This document shows positions 53,789 through 64,000 of a DNA stretch of 64,000 bases, piece by piece. The notes under the pieces were generated by a model. That model ran no database searches, was not told the DNA's origin, and saw nothing but the letters and a program-made list of their open reading frames with translations. Source of the DNA: Ichthyophis bannanicus. Its lineage: Eukaryota; Chordata; Amphibia; Gymnophiona; Ichthyophiidae. Both the position numbers and the translations under genes were made by a program. Numbering within the stretch: position 1 is the stretch's first letter; every line of letters begins with the position of its first letter. The stretch is from contig CM066032.1 of the NCBI GenBank assembly GCA_033557465.1, positions 53,728,955 through 53,792,954 of the forward strand, in the 5' to 3' direction.

Positions 53789-54410
53789 AATACTGGCTAT
53801 GTGGCCAGGGTATGGGAGAGGGAAGGGGAGATGCTTGACTAGACTATGAGTAAGAGCTTCAGTCACTCTGGGGAGCAGAGGGTGCACGGATTAAGGTTCA
53901 CCTAGGGCATCTGATACCCTTGGGTGGCCCTGCCATTATGGCCATAAATGTGAGGCCCCTCTGCATCTCCAATCCCCAGTGGCCAAGCGTGCCAGAGCCC
54001 TCTCCACACTTATGGCTAAAATGCTGGAAACCCCTTCTCTCCGCAAAGCACAGATCTTTACCAAATTCGAGAGTCAGCCTTCTCCCCCACTCACCTCTTT
54101 CCAGGACTCCAGGGGGTCCCAGCAATTCTTATTTGCTCCTGCACTGGCAGTTACTTCTGTGCAAATGGCACTGCTTGAACTATCAAAGAGGTTCAAGAGA
54201 TAAAAATTTGTGCACAGGTAGCCACCAGGCAGGAGCACATAAGAATTACTTCTGTCCCCGTGGCCCTCCTCCATGAGGCCTGGGGAAGGATAAGCATTGC
54301 AAAGGGGAGGGCAAGGGGGCACAGCTGATCATCAGAAATGTGGTAAAGATCAGGGCTTTGAAGAGGGCAGACGCCAAAGGAGTTTGCCAACATTTTAGCC
54401 CTAATTTAGA
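53789..54410. repeat. Diverged fold-back repeat
   Basis: About 53970-54180 and 54195-54405 are diverged inverted copies. AGCAATTCTTATTTGCTCCTG (54120) pairs with CAGGAGCACATAAGAATTACT (54227), and GGCTAAAATGCTGG (54014) with the complement near 54395. Arms of about 210 bp. The first 180 bases are unassigned. Confidence 0.7.
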
Positions 54411-55172
54411 AACATAGAAACATGACGACAGAAAAAGACCACAAGGCCCATCTAGTCTGTCCTTCCATAACAACTACAACAGTCCACTTTTTACCTTTAG
54501 AGATCCTCTGTGTTGGTCCCATGCTTTTTTGAATTTAGTTACTGTCCTCATCTCCACCACCTCCACTGGGAGACTATTCCACGGATCCACTACTCTTTCC
54601 GTAAAGAAATATTTCCGCATATCACTCCTGAATCTATCTCCCTTCACCCTCATCCCATGTCCCCTCGTAGCAGAACTTGCTTTCAATTGAAAGAGGCTCT
54701 GTCCCTGAACATTTATGCCACGGAGGTATTTAAACATCTCAATCATATCACCTCTATCCCGCCTTTCCTCTAAGGTGTACATATTAAGATCCTTAAGTCT
54801 GTCCTCATATGCTTTATAATGAAGCCCATTAATCATTTTAGTAGCAACCCTCTGCACCGACTCCATCCTGTTCACATCCTTTTGAAGGTGCGGTCTCCAG
54901 AATTGCACACCATACTCCAAATGAGGTCGCACCAAAGACTTATACAGAGGCATTATCACTTCCTTTTTTCTGCTAGCCATTCCTCTCCGTATGCACCCAA
55001 GCATCCTTCTAGCTTTTGCCGTCGCCTTTTCTACCTGTTTAGCTACTTTAAGATCATCAGACACAACCACGCCTAGGTCCCGCTCTTCTTTAGTGGACAA
55101 AAGTACTTCACCTCCTATACTGTATTGCTCCCTTGGATTGCTGCAGCCCAAATGCATGACCTTACATTTTTT
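54411..55172 (-). mobile_element. CR1-like LINE A-3, 3' fragment
   Basis: The minus-strand frame 54474-55157 (227 codons, open) matches the C-terminus of LINE A-1 ([33 protein letters not shown]). The RT catalytic blocks are missing by 5' truncation. 3' end AAACATAGAAACATG. Confidence 0.88.
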
Positions 55173-55238
55173 AACAATTGGGCTTGGGACTTTTATGCAA
55201 TACTGTGTGATTACATATATGCTTCCTAATTATGTGGG
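55173..55238. other. Short unassigned flank next to SINE
   Basis: AT-rich sequence between the truncated CR1-like fragment and the SINE. It holds two copies of the word ATGCAAT but no gene signal that I can see. Confidence 0.4.
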
Positions 55239-55553
55239 AAATTATGCAATGCATTTATTTAGTTTTTATTTATTTAGCTGTATTTATATCCCACTTTTTA
55301 CCGGGTCAAAGCGGTCAATTGGGGGATACATTTAACATGAGGGGATATGAGACACATATGCTAATACTTACAGGGAACATGGGCAATGGAGGGTTAAGTG
55401 GCTTGCCCAAGACCACAAGGAGTGCCTATAGGACTAGAAATCCCAGTCCCTCCGGCCTGAGATTGCTGTCCCCAGATGGGACTTGAACCCCCAGCCCTCC
55501 GGCCTGAAGTACCTTGTCCTAACCACTAGACCACTCTTCCCTGATCATGCAAT
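55239..55553 (-). mobile_element. tRNA-derived SINE with L2-like tail
   Basis: On the minus strand the head (about 55545 down to 55470) resembles a tRNA gene, with an A-box-like TGGTCTAGTGGTTAGG and a B-box-like GGTTCAAGTCC about 40 bases later, as in a Pol III internal promoter. The middle contains a MIR/CORE-like block (CTTGGGCAAGCCACTTAACC). The tail ends in the L2-type hairpin region followed by an AAATAAA-rich repeat. The word ATGCAAT flanks both sides (about 55241 and 55545), as a short target-site duplication would. Such SINEs are mobilised by a partner LINE that recognises the shared 3' tail, here most likely an L2. The core also contains a duplicated TCCGGCCTGA segment. Confidence 0.75.
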
Positions 55554-55638
55554 ACCCAGGGTGTAACTAAGGTTCAACTTCATGCAAAAATTACTTTTCA
55601 TAACCTAGCAACAAAACAGTGAAAAAAATGTATAATAC
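55554..55638. other. RASA1 intron, single-copy-like
   Basis: Sequence immediately downstream of the RASA1 exon on the minus strand, with the splice donor at its right edge. No repeat recognised. Confidence 0.5.
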
Positions 55639-55709
55639 CTTATCTCGTCAGTATCTGGCACTTTAGTGTATGGAAGAATTGCTCGCACTCTCCGTCTGTC
55701 CTCCACAGG
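55639..55709 (-). CDS. RASA1: RASA1 internal exon (start of SH3 domain)
   Basis: Seen: read on the minus strand, these 71 bases translate without a stop as PVED followed by RRRVRAILPYTKVPDTDE and I, then two bases of a split codon. A pyrimidine-rich tract ending in TTTGCAG lies immediately upstream, and AAG/GTATTA forms a donor immediately downstream. Known: this peptide is the conserved beginning of the SH3 domain of RASA1 (p120-RasGAP). That cytosolic protein accelerates GTP hydrolysis by Ras and carries SH2-SH3-SH2-PH-C2-RasGAP domains. The exon starts in phase 0 and ends after two bases of a codon; AG plus C or T would give Ser, fitting the family. Inference: the gene runs on the minus strand and the flanking repeats lie in its introns. 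I found no second exon. A processed pseudogene is unlikely because both splice sites are present. Confidence 0.9.
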
Positions 55710-56276
55710 CTGCAAAGCAAGGTAAATGAGAATAAACCCAAAGACTAGCCTTTAATCAAAACAATTATGCAAACGGACTAAAATTTCTCCCATATTAGCC
55801 TATGTTCAGAGTATATAACTGCAGACTAAAGTTCAAAGCTTAGGTGGGATATATTACTCCAGACGTCTGCACAAAAAACATGAAAATTCTACATATATTT
55901 TAAAATTCAGGAATATTGTGTACTTTACTTGAAACGTTCTGCACAGAAGTACCCCATCATAACAGCTAATTCCTCCCCACACCAAGCTTAACAGCCTTCC
56001 ATAATTTCTTCCTCCCTGTTTAATGTAATTACCAAGTTTAAGTTATGATGTAAACTGCTTTGACTGAAATGATAAAGTGGTATAAAAGTCCTGTTAAATT
56101 AAAAAAAAAAAAAAAAAAAAAAAAGGCTTGGCTCTCTTCAGCTGGACTTGATCCCCCCCAACAAGTTCAACCTCCAGCTTTCTCCACTCCCTCTATAGTG
56201 TGTACATCCCTACTACTACTGAACATTTGTATAGCGCTACAAGACATACAGAGCGCTGCACAGACACATGTAAAGT
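55710..56276. other. RASA1 intron with LINE 3' tails and poly-A
   Basis: Single-copy-like to about 55980. At about 56040-56123 comes an L2-type 3' tail in plus orientation, with a hairpin held partly by G-U pairs and a run of about 27 A. From about 56203 a minus-strand tail follows, with the repeated word AGCGCT (stem-forming) and a TAC/TAG trinucleotide run, resembling another LINE or SINE 3' end. The acceptor polypyrimidine tract of the RASA1 exon is at the left edge. Confidence 0.5.
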
Positions 56277-56519
56277 GTAGTTACTCACCTTAACAGGTGG
56301 TCTCCGGGAACAGCAGGAATTTAATCTTCTCATATGGGTGACATCAAAACAGATGGAGTCCGCGCAGAAATACTCTCCAATTACCAATTGGAAAGCTTTT
56401 GGGAGCACTCCACTGTGCCTGCATGACTGCCTTCCCAAATCCCTCTCTTCAGTTGAGTTTGTAGCTGAGGGGAATAAGAAAATAAAAGAACCCTACAACT
56501 CCTTCCTAGGGGAGAAGGG

Positions 56520-56630
56520 CAGGTTGTGAAGACTAAATGCTTGCTCTTCCTGGAGATCATTTGTTTCAGGAGAATAACTACGCTATCTCCAGGAATAAGC
56601 AGGAATGTAGTCATCGTATACGGGGCTCCC
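56520..56630. repeat. DIRS D internal complementary region
   Basis: First half complementary to the left tip, second half to a right tip (TCTCCAGGAATAAGCAGG). More diverged than in A2. Confidence 0.75.
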
Positions 56631-56749
56631 TAGCTCCCAAATGAAGTGACCTCAGAACCAATGAAGGTTCACCTCAGAGGGGGCTGAAAGAGGATATGGA
56701 TCCTACATGGATTTCTGATATCAAAGTCTGGGACGGAGGGTAGGAGTTG

Positions 56750-57650
56750 TATCTAAGTCTGAAAGAGGTGCTGGAGTACAGCTCGACCAAACATTGCATC
56801 CCGACAGGAGTCCCTGTCTAGACAATAATGGGCAGCAAAGGTATGGACAGAAGACCAAGTTGTTGCCTTGCAAATTTCGTCAATGGCTACAGAGCGTAGG
56901 TTTGCCATCAAGGTTGCCATAGTGCAAACATTATGAGCAGTGACATTCCCTTCCAGAAAGAGTCCTGCTTTGTCATAGGCAAACGAAATGCAGTCCGCTA
57001 TCCATCGGGAGAGCTTAGATACAGATAGACCAGGTGACTAGGGTCAAATGAGATGAACTGCAAGACTGAGGTAAAAAGTCAACGCATGCTTGCAGTCAAG
57101 AGAGTATGCAGAATTGCTTCCGCTCAAGACGCATGCGATTTAGGAAAGACGACTGGAAAGTTAAATCAACTGGTTTAAATGAAAAGGAGACATCACCTAT
57201 GGCATAAAGTGTGTGCAAATCTGAAAGATGACTCATGGTGGAACTGGGTATGGGGGGGGGGGGGGTCCGCCACCAGAGCCTGAAGCTCACTAATGCATCT
57301 AGCTGAAATGAGGACAATTATGAAGATTGCCTTACAAGACAGGAACTTTAGGGAGGTCATGGCCAATGGTTCAAAGGGCGGTTTGGAGAGCAGGAGACCT
57401 CTCATGAAACATGCTACTAGCGGATGTGAGGAAATGGGCTATCCATCCAGGAGGAGGCAAGAGGCCACAATGGCACCAAGGTGGATTCTCACCAAATTGG
57501 TCTTTAGACCTGCTGAGGATAGGTGGGAGGTGATATTATAAGAGTGACTCTACTGGAACAGAAAAGGGATTGAGATACTCCTGGGAACACCAGAGAGAGT
57601 ATCTATGCCACTTGTAAGCATATGAATGTCTGGTGGAGGGCTTTCTAGAA
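56750..57650 (-). pseudogene. DIRS D tyrosine recombinase, broken
   Basis: The minus-strand frame 57193-57405 carries KFLSCKAIFIIVLISARCISELQALVADP (catalytic Arg region; the usual SARR is SARC). The C-terminal part is frameshifted, and a 13-base G run near 57252 breaks the frame. Confidence 0.7.
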
Positions 57651-57659
57651 ACCAATAAG

Positions 57660-58373
57660 ATCTCCTTAACCTCTTGTGGAAGGTGAATGCCCTATGCTCT
57701 CAGCAGCCAAGCTGTGAGGTAGAGAGACTAGATTGGGATGGAGTAGTGAGCAGTTGTCCTGGGAGAGAATGATCGGGTGCTGATCCCAATCACAGAGGCT
57801 AAGTGAGTTAGACGTAGTAGCAATGGAAACCACGGTTGCCACGGCCAGTAAGGGACTATGAGAATCATGGAGCCCTTGTCGGACTAAAGCTTGAAAAGTG
57901 CCTTGGGAATGAGGAATATAGGATGGAAAGCATAAAGCAGACCCTGCCCCCAGTGTAGGTGGAAGGCATCCAACTGTTGGTTACTGGGTTTTGGAGTCCT
58001 TGTGCAGAAGCAAGGAAGCTTGGCATTCTGCGGAGTAGTAAACAGATCTATGTCTGGAGTTCTCCAGGTCTGGAAGATATAGGACATTATGTCCGGATGT
58101 AGAAACCATAAGAAAGATGCGACTCAGCTTGTCTGCCAAGATTTTGAGGTCCCCCCGGAGGTACAATGCTCAGAGGTGTATTTGATGAGAAAAGGCAAAG
58201 GACCACAGGTGAAGAGCATCTCCTCGCAGAGGGGCCATGAGGCTGTTCCTCCGTTTGTTCACACAGAATATGGCGACCTAATTGTCTGTCCTGACTAGGA
58301 CTTGTTGAACCCTGATGTGGTGTTAACACACTTGGAGGGAAGTCAAGATAACACGAAGTTCCAGGAAGATTAA
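57660..58373 (-). pseudogene. DIRS D RNase H part
   Basis: Frame 57884-58087 has FQTWRTPDIDLFTTPQNAKLPCFC, matching the A2 region after RNase H; LADKLSRI is seen near 58130. Interrupted at 58374 by CR1-B2. Confidence 0.7.
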
Positions 58374-59999
58374 GAACATAAGAACATAAGATATGCCATA
58401 CTGGGTCAGACCAAGGTCCATCAAGCCCAGCATTCTGTCTCCAACAGTGGCCAATCTAGGTCATATGTACCTAGCAGTTTCCCCAAGGGACACAGGTTTC
58501 ACAATGCTTGTATTGGTTCAAGCATTGATATCCTGGGTCCCTTCTTAATAATGGTTTATGGACCTTTCCTCCAGGAACTTGTCCAAACCTTTTTTAAACC
58601 CAGCTACACTAACAGCCTTTACTACATCCTCTGGTAAATTCCAAAGTTTGATTACACGTTGAGTGAAAAAATATTTTCTTTTATTAGTCTTAAATAGTTT
58701 ACCCTGTAGCTTCATTGCATGTCCCCTAGTCTTTCTATATTCTGATAACGTAAACAATCAATCTACGTTTACCCGTTCCACTCCGTTCATTAATTTATAG
58801 ACTTCTATCATATCTCCCCTCAGCCGTCTTTTCCAGGTTAAAGAGCCCTAACCTTTTTAGCCTTTCCTCAAAGGAGTATCCTTCCATCCCCTTTACCATT
58901 TTAGTGGCTCTTCTCTGAACCTTTTCTAAAATCGCTATATCCTTTTTAAGATACGGCGACCAGAATTGCACACAATATTCAAGGTGCGGTCTCACCATGG
59001 AACGATATAGAGGCACTATAATATCTTTTGTTTTATTTTCCATTCCTTTCTTTATCATACCTAGCATTCTATTTGCTCTCTTGGCCGCTGCTGCACACTG
59101 GGCCGAGGGTTTTAACATGGTATCCACAATGACGCCTAAATCTTTTTCCTGGGTGGTGGTTCCTAATGTGGAACCTTGCATTGTGTAACCATAGTTTGGG
59201 TTGTTCTTCCCTAGGTGCATAACCTTGCACTTGTCCACATTAAATTTCATCTGCCATTTTGATGCCCAGTCTTCCAATTTATCAAGATCCTCTTGCAATT
59301 TTCCACAATCCTCTTGGGTTTTAACAACTTTAAATAGTTTTGTCTCATCTGCAAATTTGACAACCTCACTCGTTACTCCACTTTCCAGGTCATTTATGAA
59401 TATATCAAAAAGCAGCAGACCCAGCACAGATCCCTGGGGTACACCACTATTCACCTTTCTCCATTGGGAAAATTGGCCATTTAGCCCTACCCTCTGGCTT
59501 TCTATCTTTTAACCAGTTCCTGATCCACAATGGTACACTGCCTCCTATCCCATGACTCTTTAGTTTTGCCAAAAGTCTCTGATGAGGGACCTTGTCAAAG
59601 GCTTTCTGAAAGTCCAGATACACAATATCAACCGACTCACCTTTGTCCATCTGATTATTCACTCCTTCAAAAAAACATAACATTAGTAAGACAAGATCTT
59701 CCTTGTCTAAAGCCATGTTGGCTGTCTCCCATTAGGTCATGCCTATCTACATGCTGAGTAATTTTATTCATTCTTTATGATGGTTTCTACCATTTTTCCC
59801 GGTACTGATGTCAGGCTCACCGGTCTGTAGTTTCCCGGATCACCCCTGTAACCCTTTTTAAAAATTGGTGTTACATTGGCGATCCTCCAATCTTCAGGTA
59901 TTAGAGATGATTTTAATGATAGTTCACAGATTACTAATAGCAGGTCTGCAATCTCATATTTTACTTGATTGATTTGTAGGTGGGACTCATGCATTGTCA
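58374..59999 (-). mobile_element. CR1-B2 LINE, 5'-truncated
   Basis: Repeated GAACATAA at its 3' end. RT frames 58795-59454 (219 codons), 59447-59716 and 59764-60033 extend further 5' than CR1-B1 (DWRIANVTPIFKKG). The catalytic FADDTKLF reads FADETKLF near 59340 (second Asp to Glu). Frameshift near 59450 and a small loss near 59680. Confidence 0.88.
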
Positions 60000-60326
60000 G
60001 CCTTGTGTGCTCCCCAACCCAATCCAGAGGCATCCGTCATCAGGGTACATTGAAGTGAAGGCATCTGAAAAGGTGACGAAGCAGGCTTTCTAGAGACCAC
60101 CATCACTGAAGCTATTTGGTTAGAGGAGCAGTGAACTGGATCCTGTCCTGGAGACAGCTGAAGGCTTGCGTCCATTGGGAGGCAAGAGTCCATTGGGCTA
60201 TCCAGATACGTAATCTGGCATATGGAACGACATGTACTGTAGCAGCCATGTGCCCGAGGAGCTGCAGCATTTTGCGGGCTGAGAGCCCCAGAGATCCCTA
60301 ATACATGAGGCCACCCACGACAAGCC
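60000..60326 (-). pseudogene. DIRS D RNase H/RT part between insertions
   Basis: The minus-strand frame reads LMTDASGLGWGAH (RNase H catalytic Asp, near 60030) and further DIRS sequence to about 60300. CATGAGGCCACCCACGACAAG is duplicated in tandem (60305, 60330) at the edge of L2-B2. Confidence 0.7.
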
Positions 60327-62893
60327 ACCCATGAGGCCACCCACGACAAGGGCCATACCCTAGACATGGTCTTCACACCCACAAATCAGCAGCACAACGA
60401 AGAGAAGCCTCTAATAAGGATAACTCCAGTACCATGGTCCGACCACCATCAAATTGATCTACGCTTAAGCCTGCCATCCTTACCCAAAGACGCAAAGGCT
60501 CGGAGAACGGTACACCCGCAAAGGGGTTTCAATAAATTCAACTTGGAAGACCTTATAAGTACCATTAACGCCCACATAGATTTGGAATGCATGGACTTCG
60601 ACCTACTAACAAACAGCTGGGACGCGGGAATCCAGACTGCATCGCACCCAACATGGAAGACCCCCCAGAACTCAACTAAACCCAGATCCGAACCCTGGTA
60701 CACAGAAACGCTGACCAGAATGAAGAGGGAACTCCGAAGACTGGAGAGAAAATGGAGACGAATCAAATCCATTGAGCACAAGACTGAATACCTCAATTAT
60801 CTCAAAATACAAAGGCGAGGTCAACTCTGCGAAAAGGACACATCACACCAACTTATTAAACAAAGCTATCAATAAGCCTCGTGAACTATTCAAACTAGTG
60901 AAATCACTGACAAAAGTATCTTTGGAAGACCTCCGTGACACCATAATCAAGCCCCAAACTCTGACAGACCATTACGCAAGGAAACTCACTGCAACCACAC
61001 CCACTCACTGTTTGAACGCAGCCTACCTGGAACATCGCCCCAACGAGATGACCAATATAGACCAGGAACAAGCATGGAGCAACTTTCACAACATTGATGT
61101 TCAGCAAATTATCAACATAATAACAAACATCCATACCACCACCTCCCCGCTAGATCCCTGCCCAACTGCTTGGGTTAAGGCGGCAAAACAAGATATTGTG
61201 AACCAAGTCTCACATATTGTGAACCAATCGCTGCAACAAGGAATCATGCCCACACAACTCAAGAAATCTATAATAAGGCCAATCCTAAAGAACAACTCAC
61301 TCAACAAGGATGACCCAGCCTCCTACCGCCCCATTTCCAGCATATCTTTCCTGGCAAAGATCATTGAGAAGGCAGTCCTATTACAACTACAAGACCATCT
61401 GGATGAACATGAAACCCTAGATGAACAGCAATACGGTTTCAGACAACGTCATGGGGTGGAAACGCTGTTGATAGCACTGCTTAACAACCTCCTCAAGGGC
61501 CTCGAAGACAAAAAGAAAATGTTTATACTAATTTTCATTGACATCTCTGCCGCTTTTGATACAGTCCATCATGGAATCCTCCTGCAAAGGATTGAATCAA
61601 TAGGAATATTGGGAACCCCCCTGAAATGGTTCTCTTCTTACATAACCAACAGAATGCCGCAGGTTCACTTCAATGGCGAAGAAGCAGAAGCTTTCCTGAA
61701 AACGCAAGGCATACCTCAGGGCTCTGCTCTCTCGGCACTCCTTTTCAACGTCTATATGCGACCCCTCTGTAATATTCTCCAACACAATATCAACTACCAC
61801 ATTTATGCGGATATTATGCTCTACACACAGTTGGATACCGAGAACCCTAACTATACTCAGCTTGAAACATGCCTAAACGAGATGTTAAAATGGATACAGC
61901 AAAACATGGAGATCAACCATAAGAAGACTGAGGTGATGTATATCTCCAGAAAACCAAACTTTGACCCTCCTGCGTCAGTCACCCTGTGTAACAATACATA
62001 CAACACGAAGACTGAAATAAAATATCTGGGTGTAACACTTGACAGCAATCTAAAGATGGAAAAGCACCTCCGCAAAACCAACAAGGCCATTTTCCACAAA
62101 CTTAGAGTCCTACAACCTCTACGGAGCATCCTTGAACCTCACGATTTCAGGTCTGTTGCGCAAGCACTAATTATTCCACACCTCGACTACTGCAACACCA
62201 TCTTACAGGGCCTTCCAAAGAAAACCCTCAACATTCTCCAGATGGCCCAAAAATGTAGCATCTAGGGTCATCATGAAAAAAAAAACCTTACTGATCACAT
62301 TACACCTGTATTAATCGAGCTACACTGGCTCCCCATTGCAGCCCGGGTAAAATATAAAACACTAATAACCACCTTCAAGCTTATACATAACATTGCGCCA
62401 TCCTTTCTCTCCACCCTTATCAGCACGCAACCACCCAACAGAAGCAGGCGAACAATCCACTCAAACATACTCCACGTTCCCCCCGATATCAGATCTGTAA
62501 CAACCAGTACTAGCCAACGAGCATACTCCTATTCAGCCCCTGCCCTCTGGAACCAACTACCACCAGAGCTAAGAGCAATCAAAGACCTTATGGATTTCAG
62601 AAAGAAACTCAAGACACATCTTTTCCAGTGTCAATACAATCTGATATAGTCCCGGGGGTAAAAAGATACCTCCCAATGAAACATGGTTGCAGTTATGTAA
62701 ATATGTAAATATGTGCATATGTATATTCTGATTACTCTCCGTAAGTCCTTCACCGTGTGCTGTGCTTCTCCCTTCAAATCAATGTGTGTATACCGCAAAA
62801 ATTCCTGTCATGATTGACAAATTCATATCTGTAATCAAACCGCTACTGATCGCTGGAAGCAGCGGTATACAAATATATGCTAAATAAATAAAT
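60327..62893 (+). mobile_element. L2-B2 LINE, 5'-truncated
   Basis: Plus-strand element from the endonuclease end (VPWSDHHQIDL) to a TAAATAAATAAATA tail. 3' hairpin 62839-62866 with one mismatch in a 9-bp stem. Same family as 36756-37740. Confidence 0.88.
60366..62648 (+). pseudogene. L2-B2 endonuclease/RT, inactivated
   Basis: Frames 60366-60875 and 60772-62265 overlap at a frameshift, and another lies near 62265 before the C-terminus (ends near 62648). RT blocks: YRPISSISFLAKIIEK, QYGFRQRHGVETLL, FIDISAAFDTVHH and GIPQGSALSALLFN. The catalytic box reads YADIMLY near 61805, where L2-A has YADDILLY: one Asp codon is lost by a 3-base deletion. Confidence 0.88.
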
Positions 62894-63640
62894 AGAGCGT
62901 CTGGGACGCTAATTCGATTGGACGGGTACAGCATGGCTGGGGCAGAAACGGCCTGGACTGTTGGACACCCACCATGGTACTAGAACACTTGGGATTTGTC
63001 AAACTCTCCAAAATCCCAGCTCACTCCAACTCGAAAGTTAGAGTTCATCGGAGCCCTATAGGACACCCCTCTAAACGTTTGAGTTGGAGCGAGCTAGAAT
63101 TTTGGAAAGTTTATGACAAATCCCAAATGTTGTTGTACCATGATAGCATGATTCAAGGAAAGCTGTACCTCCTGGGAGGTGACTGCTTTTATGAGCCAAT
63201 CATCTAAGTAGGGGAAGACAAATATCCCCAGAGACCGTAGGTATGTGGCCATGACTGCCTTTGTGAAGACTCTTAGGGCAGAAGAGAGTCCAAAGAGAAG
63301 TACTCTGCACTGATAATGTGTTCCCTGAAAGGTGAAGCACAGATATTTCCTGTGTCATGAATAGATGAGGGTGTGTGTATGCTTCTTTTAGATCTAGAGA
63401 ACAGAGCCAGACCGGACTCTAGAGGTAGGGAAGAAGAGTCCCTAGAGAGATCTTTAACTTTTCATGGACTAGAAACTTGAGGTTTCTGAGGTCCAGAATG
63501 GGCTGTATCCTCCGGTTTTCTTTGGAATGAGAAAGTACAAAGAGTAGAAACTCATTCCCTGCTGGGATATCGAGACAGTCTATGGTGCCTTGAGACAGAA
63601 GAGAAAAGACACCTTGTCTTGTAGGAGAGCAGCGAGTGGG
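62894..63640 (-). pseudogene. DIRS D RT part with local fold-back
   Basis: From about 63083 on, the minus strand reads DIRS RT sequence as in copies B and C (LDLKEAYTH-like near 63390). 62971-63034 carries the same RT segment in the opposite orientation. Confidence 0.65.
62971..63152. repeat. Imperfect inverted repeat in DIRS D
   Basis: ACTTGGGATTTGTCAAACT (62988) pairs with the complement of AAAGTTTATGACAAATCCCA (63105). Arms about 62971-63034 and 63083-63152, spacer about 50 bases, several small gaps. Confidence 0.8.
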
Positions 63641-64000
63641 GGTTGTTTGAAATTCACCCGTGAAAGTGGACGGGGCCGAGTTTGCAGATGAAGTCTGTAC
63701 CCCTCCTGGACTATGGGACTATGTTTAGTGTCCACTGATCTGAGGTGCCATCTGTGGGCATAGTGTCACAGTCCGTCTGCTATGTGGATGGGGTGGGCTC
63801 CTCCAGAGGCAGGGTGGCAATGGTCTCTAGAAGAGTCAAAAACCAAGCACAGACTGTGGCTGCGGAGCTGGTTGAGGTTTAGCCACCTGTGGCTTCTTCT
63901 GCTGCTTAAGAGGCTGTTTTCTCTTCTGTGGGGCTTGACCTGGTACTCAGAAGCAGGAGGATAAGAGTAGAATTTCTTCTTAATGTAGGAGGACTTCTTT
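63641..64000 (-). pseudogene. DIRS D gag C-terminal part
   Basis: The minus strand matches the region between gag and RT in copies B and C (47200-47450, 51200-51450), including the basic K/Q-rich stretch near 63890. It continues beyond the window. Confidence 0.55.

Larger units (their letters stand above)
56277..64000 (-). mobile_element. DIRS D, interrupted, runs off the window
   Basis: Left tip at about 56277 (GTGTAGTTACTCACC), internal complementary region 56520-56630, recombinase, RNase H, RT and the end of gag at the window edge. Split by CR1-B2 and L2-B2. Closest to copies B and C. Confidence 0.85.

Noticed and set aside
55470..55545. Functional tRNA gene
   Set aside because: A and B boxes are present, but no clover-leaf arms close and it is fused to a SINE body and L2 tail.

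Overview
The window looks like intronic DNA from a vertebrate with a large, repeat-rich genome. The only host-gene sequence I can recognise is a 71-bp exon on the minus strand at 55639-55709. It encodes the start of the SH3 domain of RASA1 (p120 Ras GTPase-activating protein), with a good splice acceptor and donor. The mix of many DIRS tyrosine-recombinase retrotransposons with CR1, L2 and L1 LINEs suggests an amphibian, and a caecilian is plausible. That identification is inference from repeat composition, not proof.

Nearly everything else is transposable elements, many nested inside one another. 1-7295 is a DIRS element (A1) with a second, decayed DIRS element (DIRS2, 1996-7077) inserted in it. 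7357-15820 is a minus-strand L1-type element with only ORF1 and a tail. It contains a mariner (7795-14766), and the mariner contains an almost complete DIRS element (A2, 8940-14654) encoding gag, RT-RNase H and a tyrosine recombinase. 16116-27740 is one minus-strand CR1 copy split by two insertions. The first is a plus-strand CR1-like LINE (16790-23386), itself split by a full-length L2-clade LINE with an intact 1034-codon ORF and a 140-bp tandem array at its 5' end. The second is a solo LTR (23867-27400, 5-bp target duplication), itself split by a minus-strand L2.

28343-30040 is a short DIRS derivative with an inserted 350-bp unit. 30041-32313 holds an L2 fragment and little else. 32325-38672 is an L1 with an 11-bp target duplication, damaged ORF1 and ORF2, and CR1 and L2 insertions. 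39400-53788 is a cluster of DIRS copies (E, B, C) with a CR1-like insertion, a partly duplicated recombinase region and a 319-bp near-perfect inverted repeat. 53789-56276 is the least repeat-saturated stretch: a diverged fold-back, a CR1 fragment, a tRNA-derived SINE and the RASA1 exon. 56277-64000 is a further DIRS copy (D) running off the end and split by CR1 and L2 insertions.

The elements are related functionally as follows. Each DIRS copy carries terminal inverted repeats and an internal complementary region that preserves the joined ends of a circular intermediate. The L2 LINEs share a 3' hairpin whose stem changes in a compensatory way between families. Only the L2 ORF at 18060-21164 and the DIRS recombinase ORF at 9443-10435 look undamaged; most other coding regions are broken.
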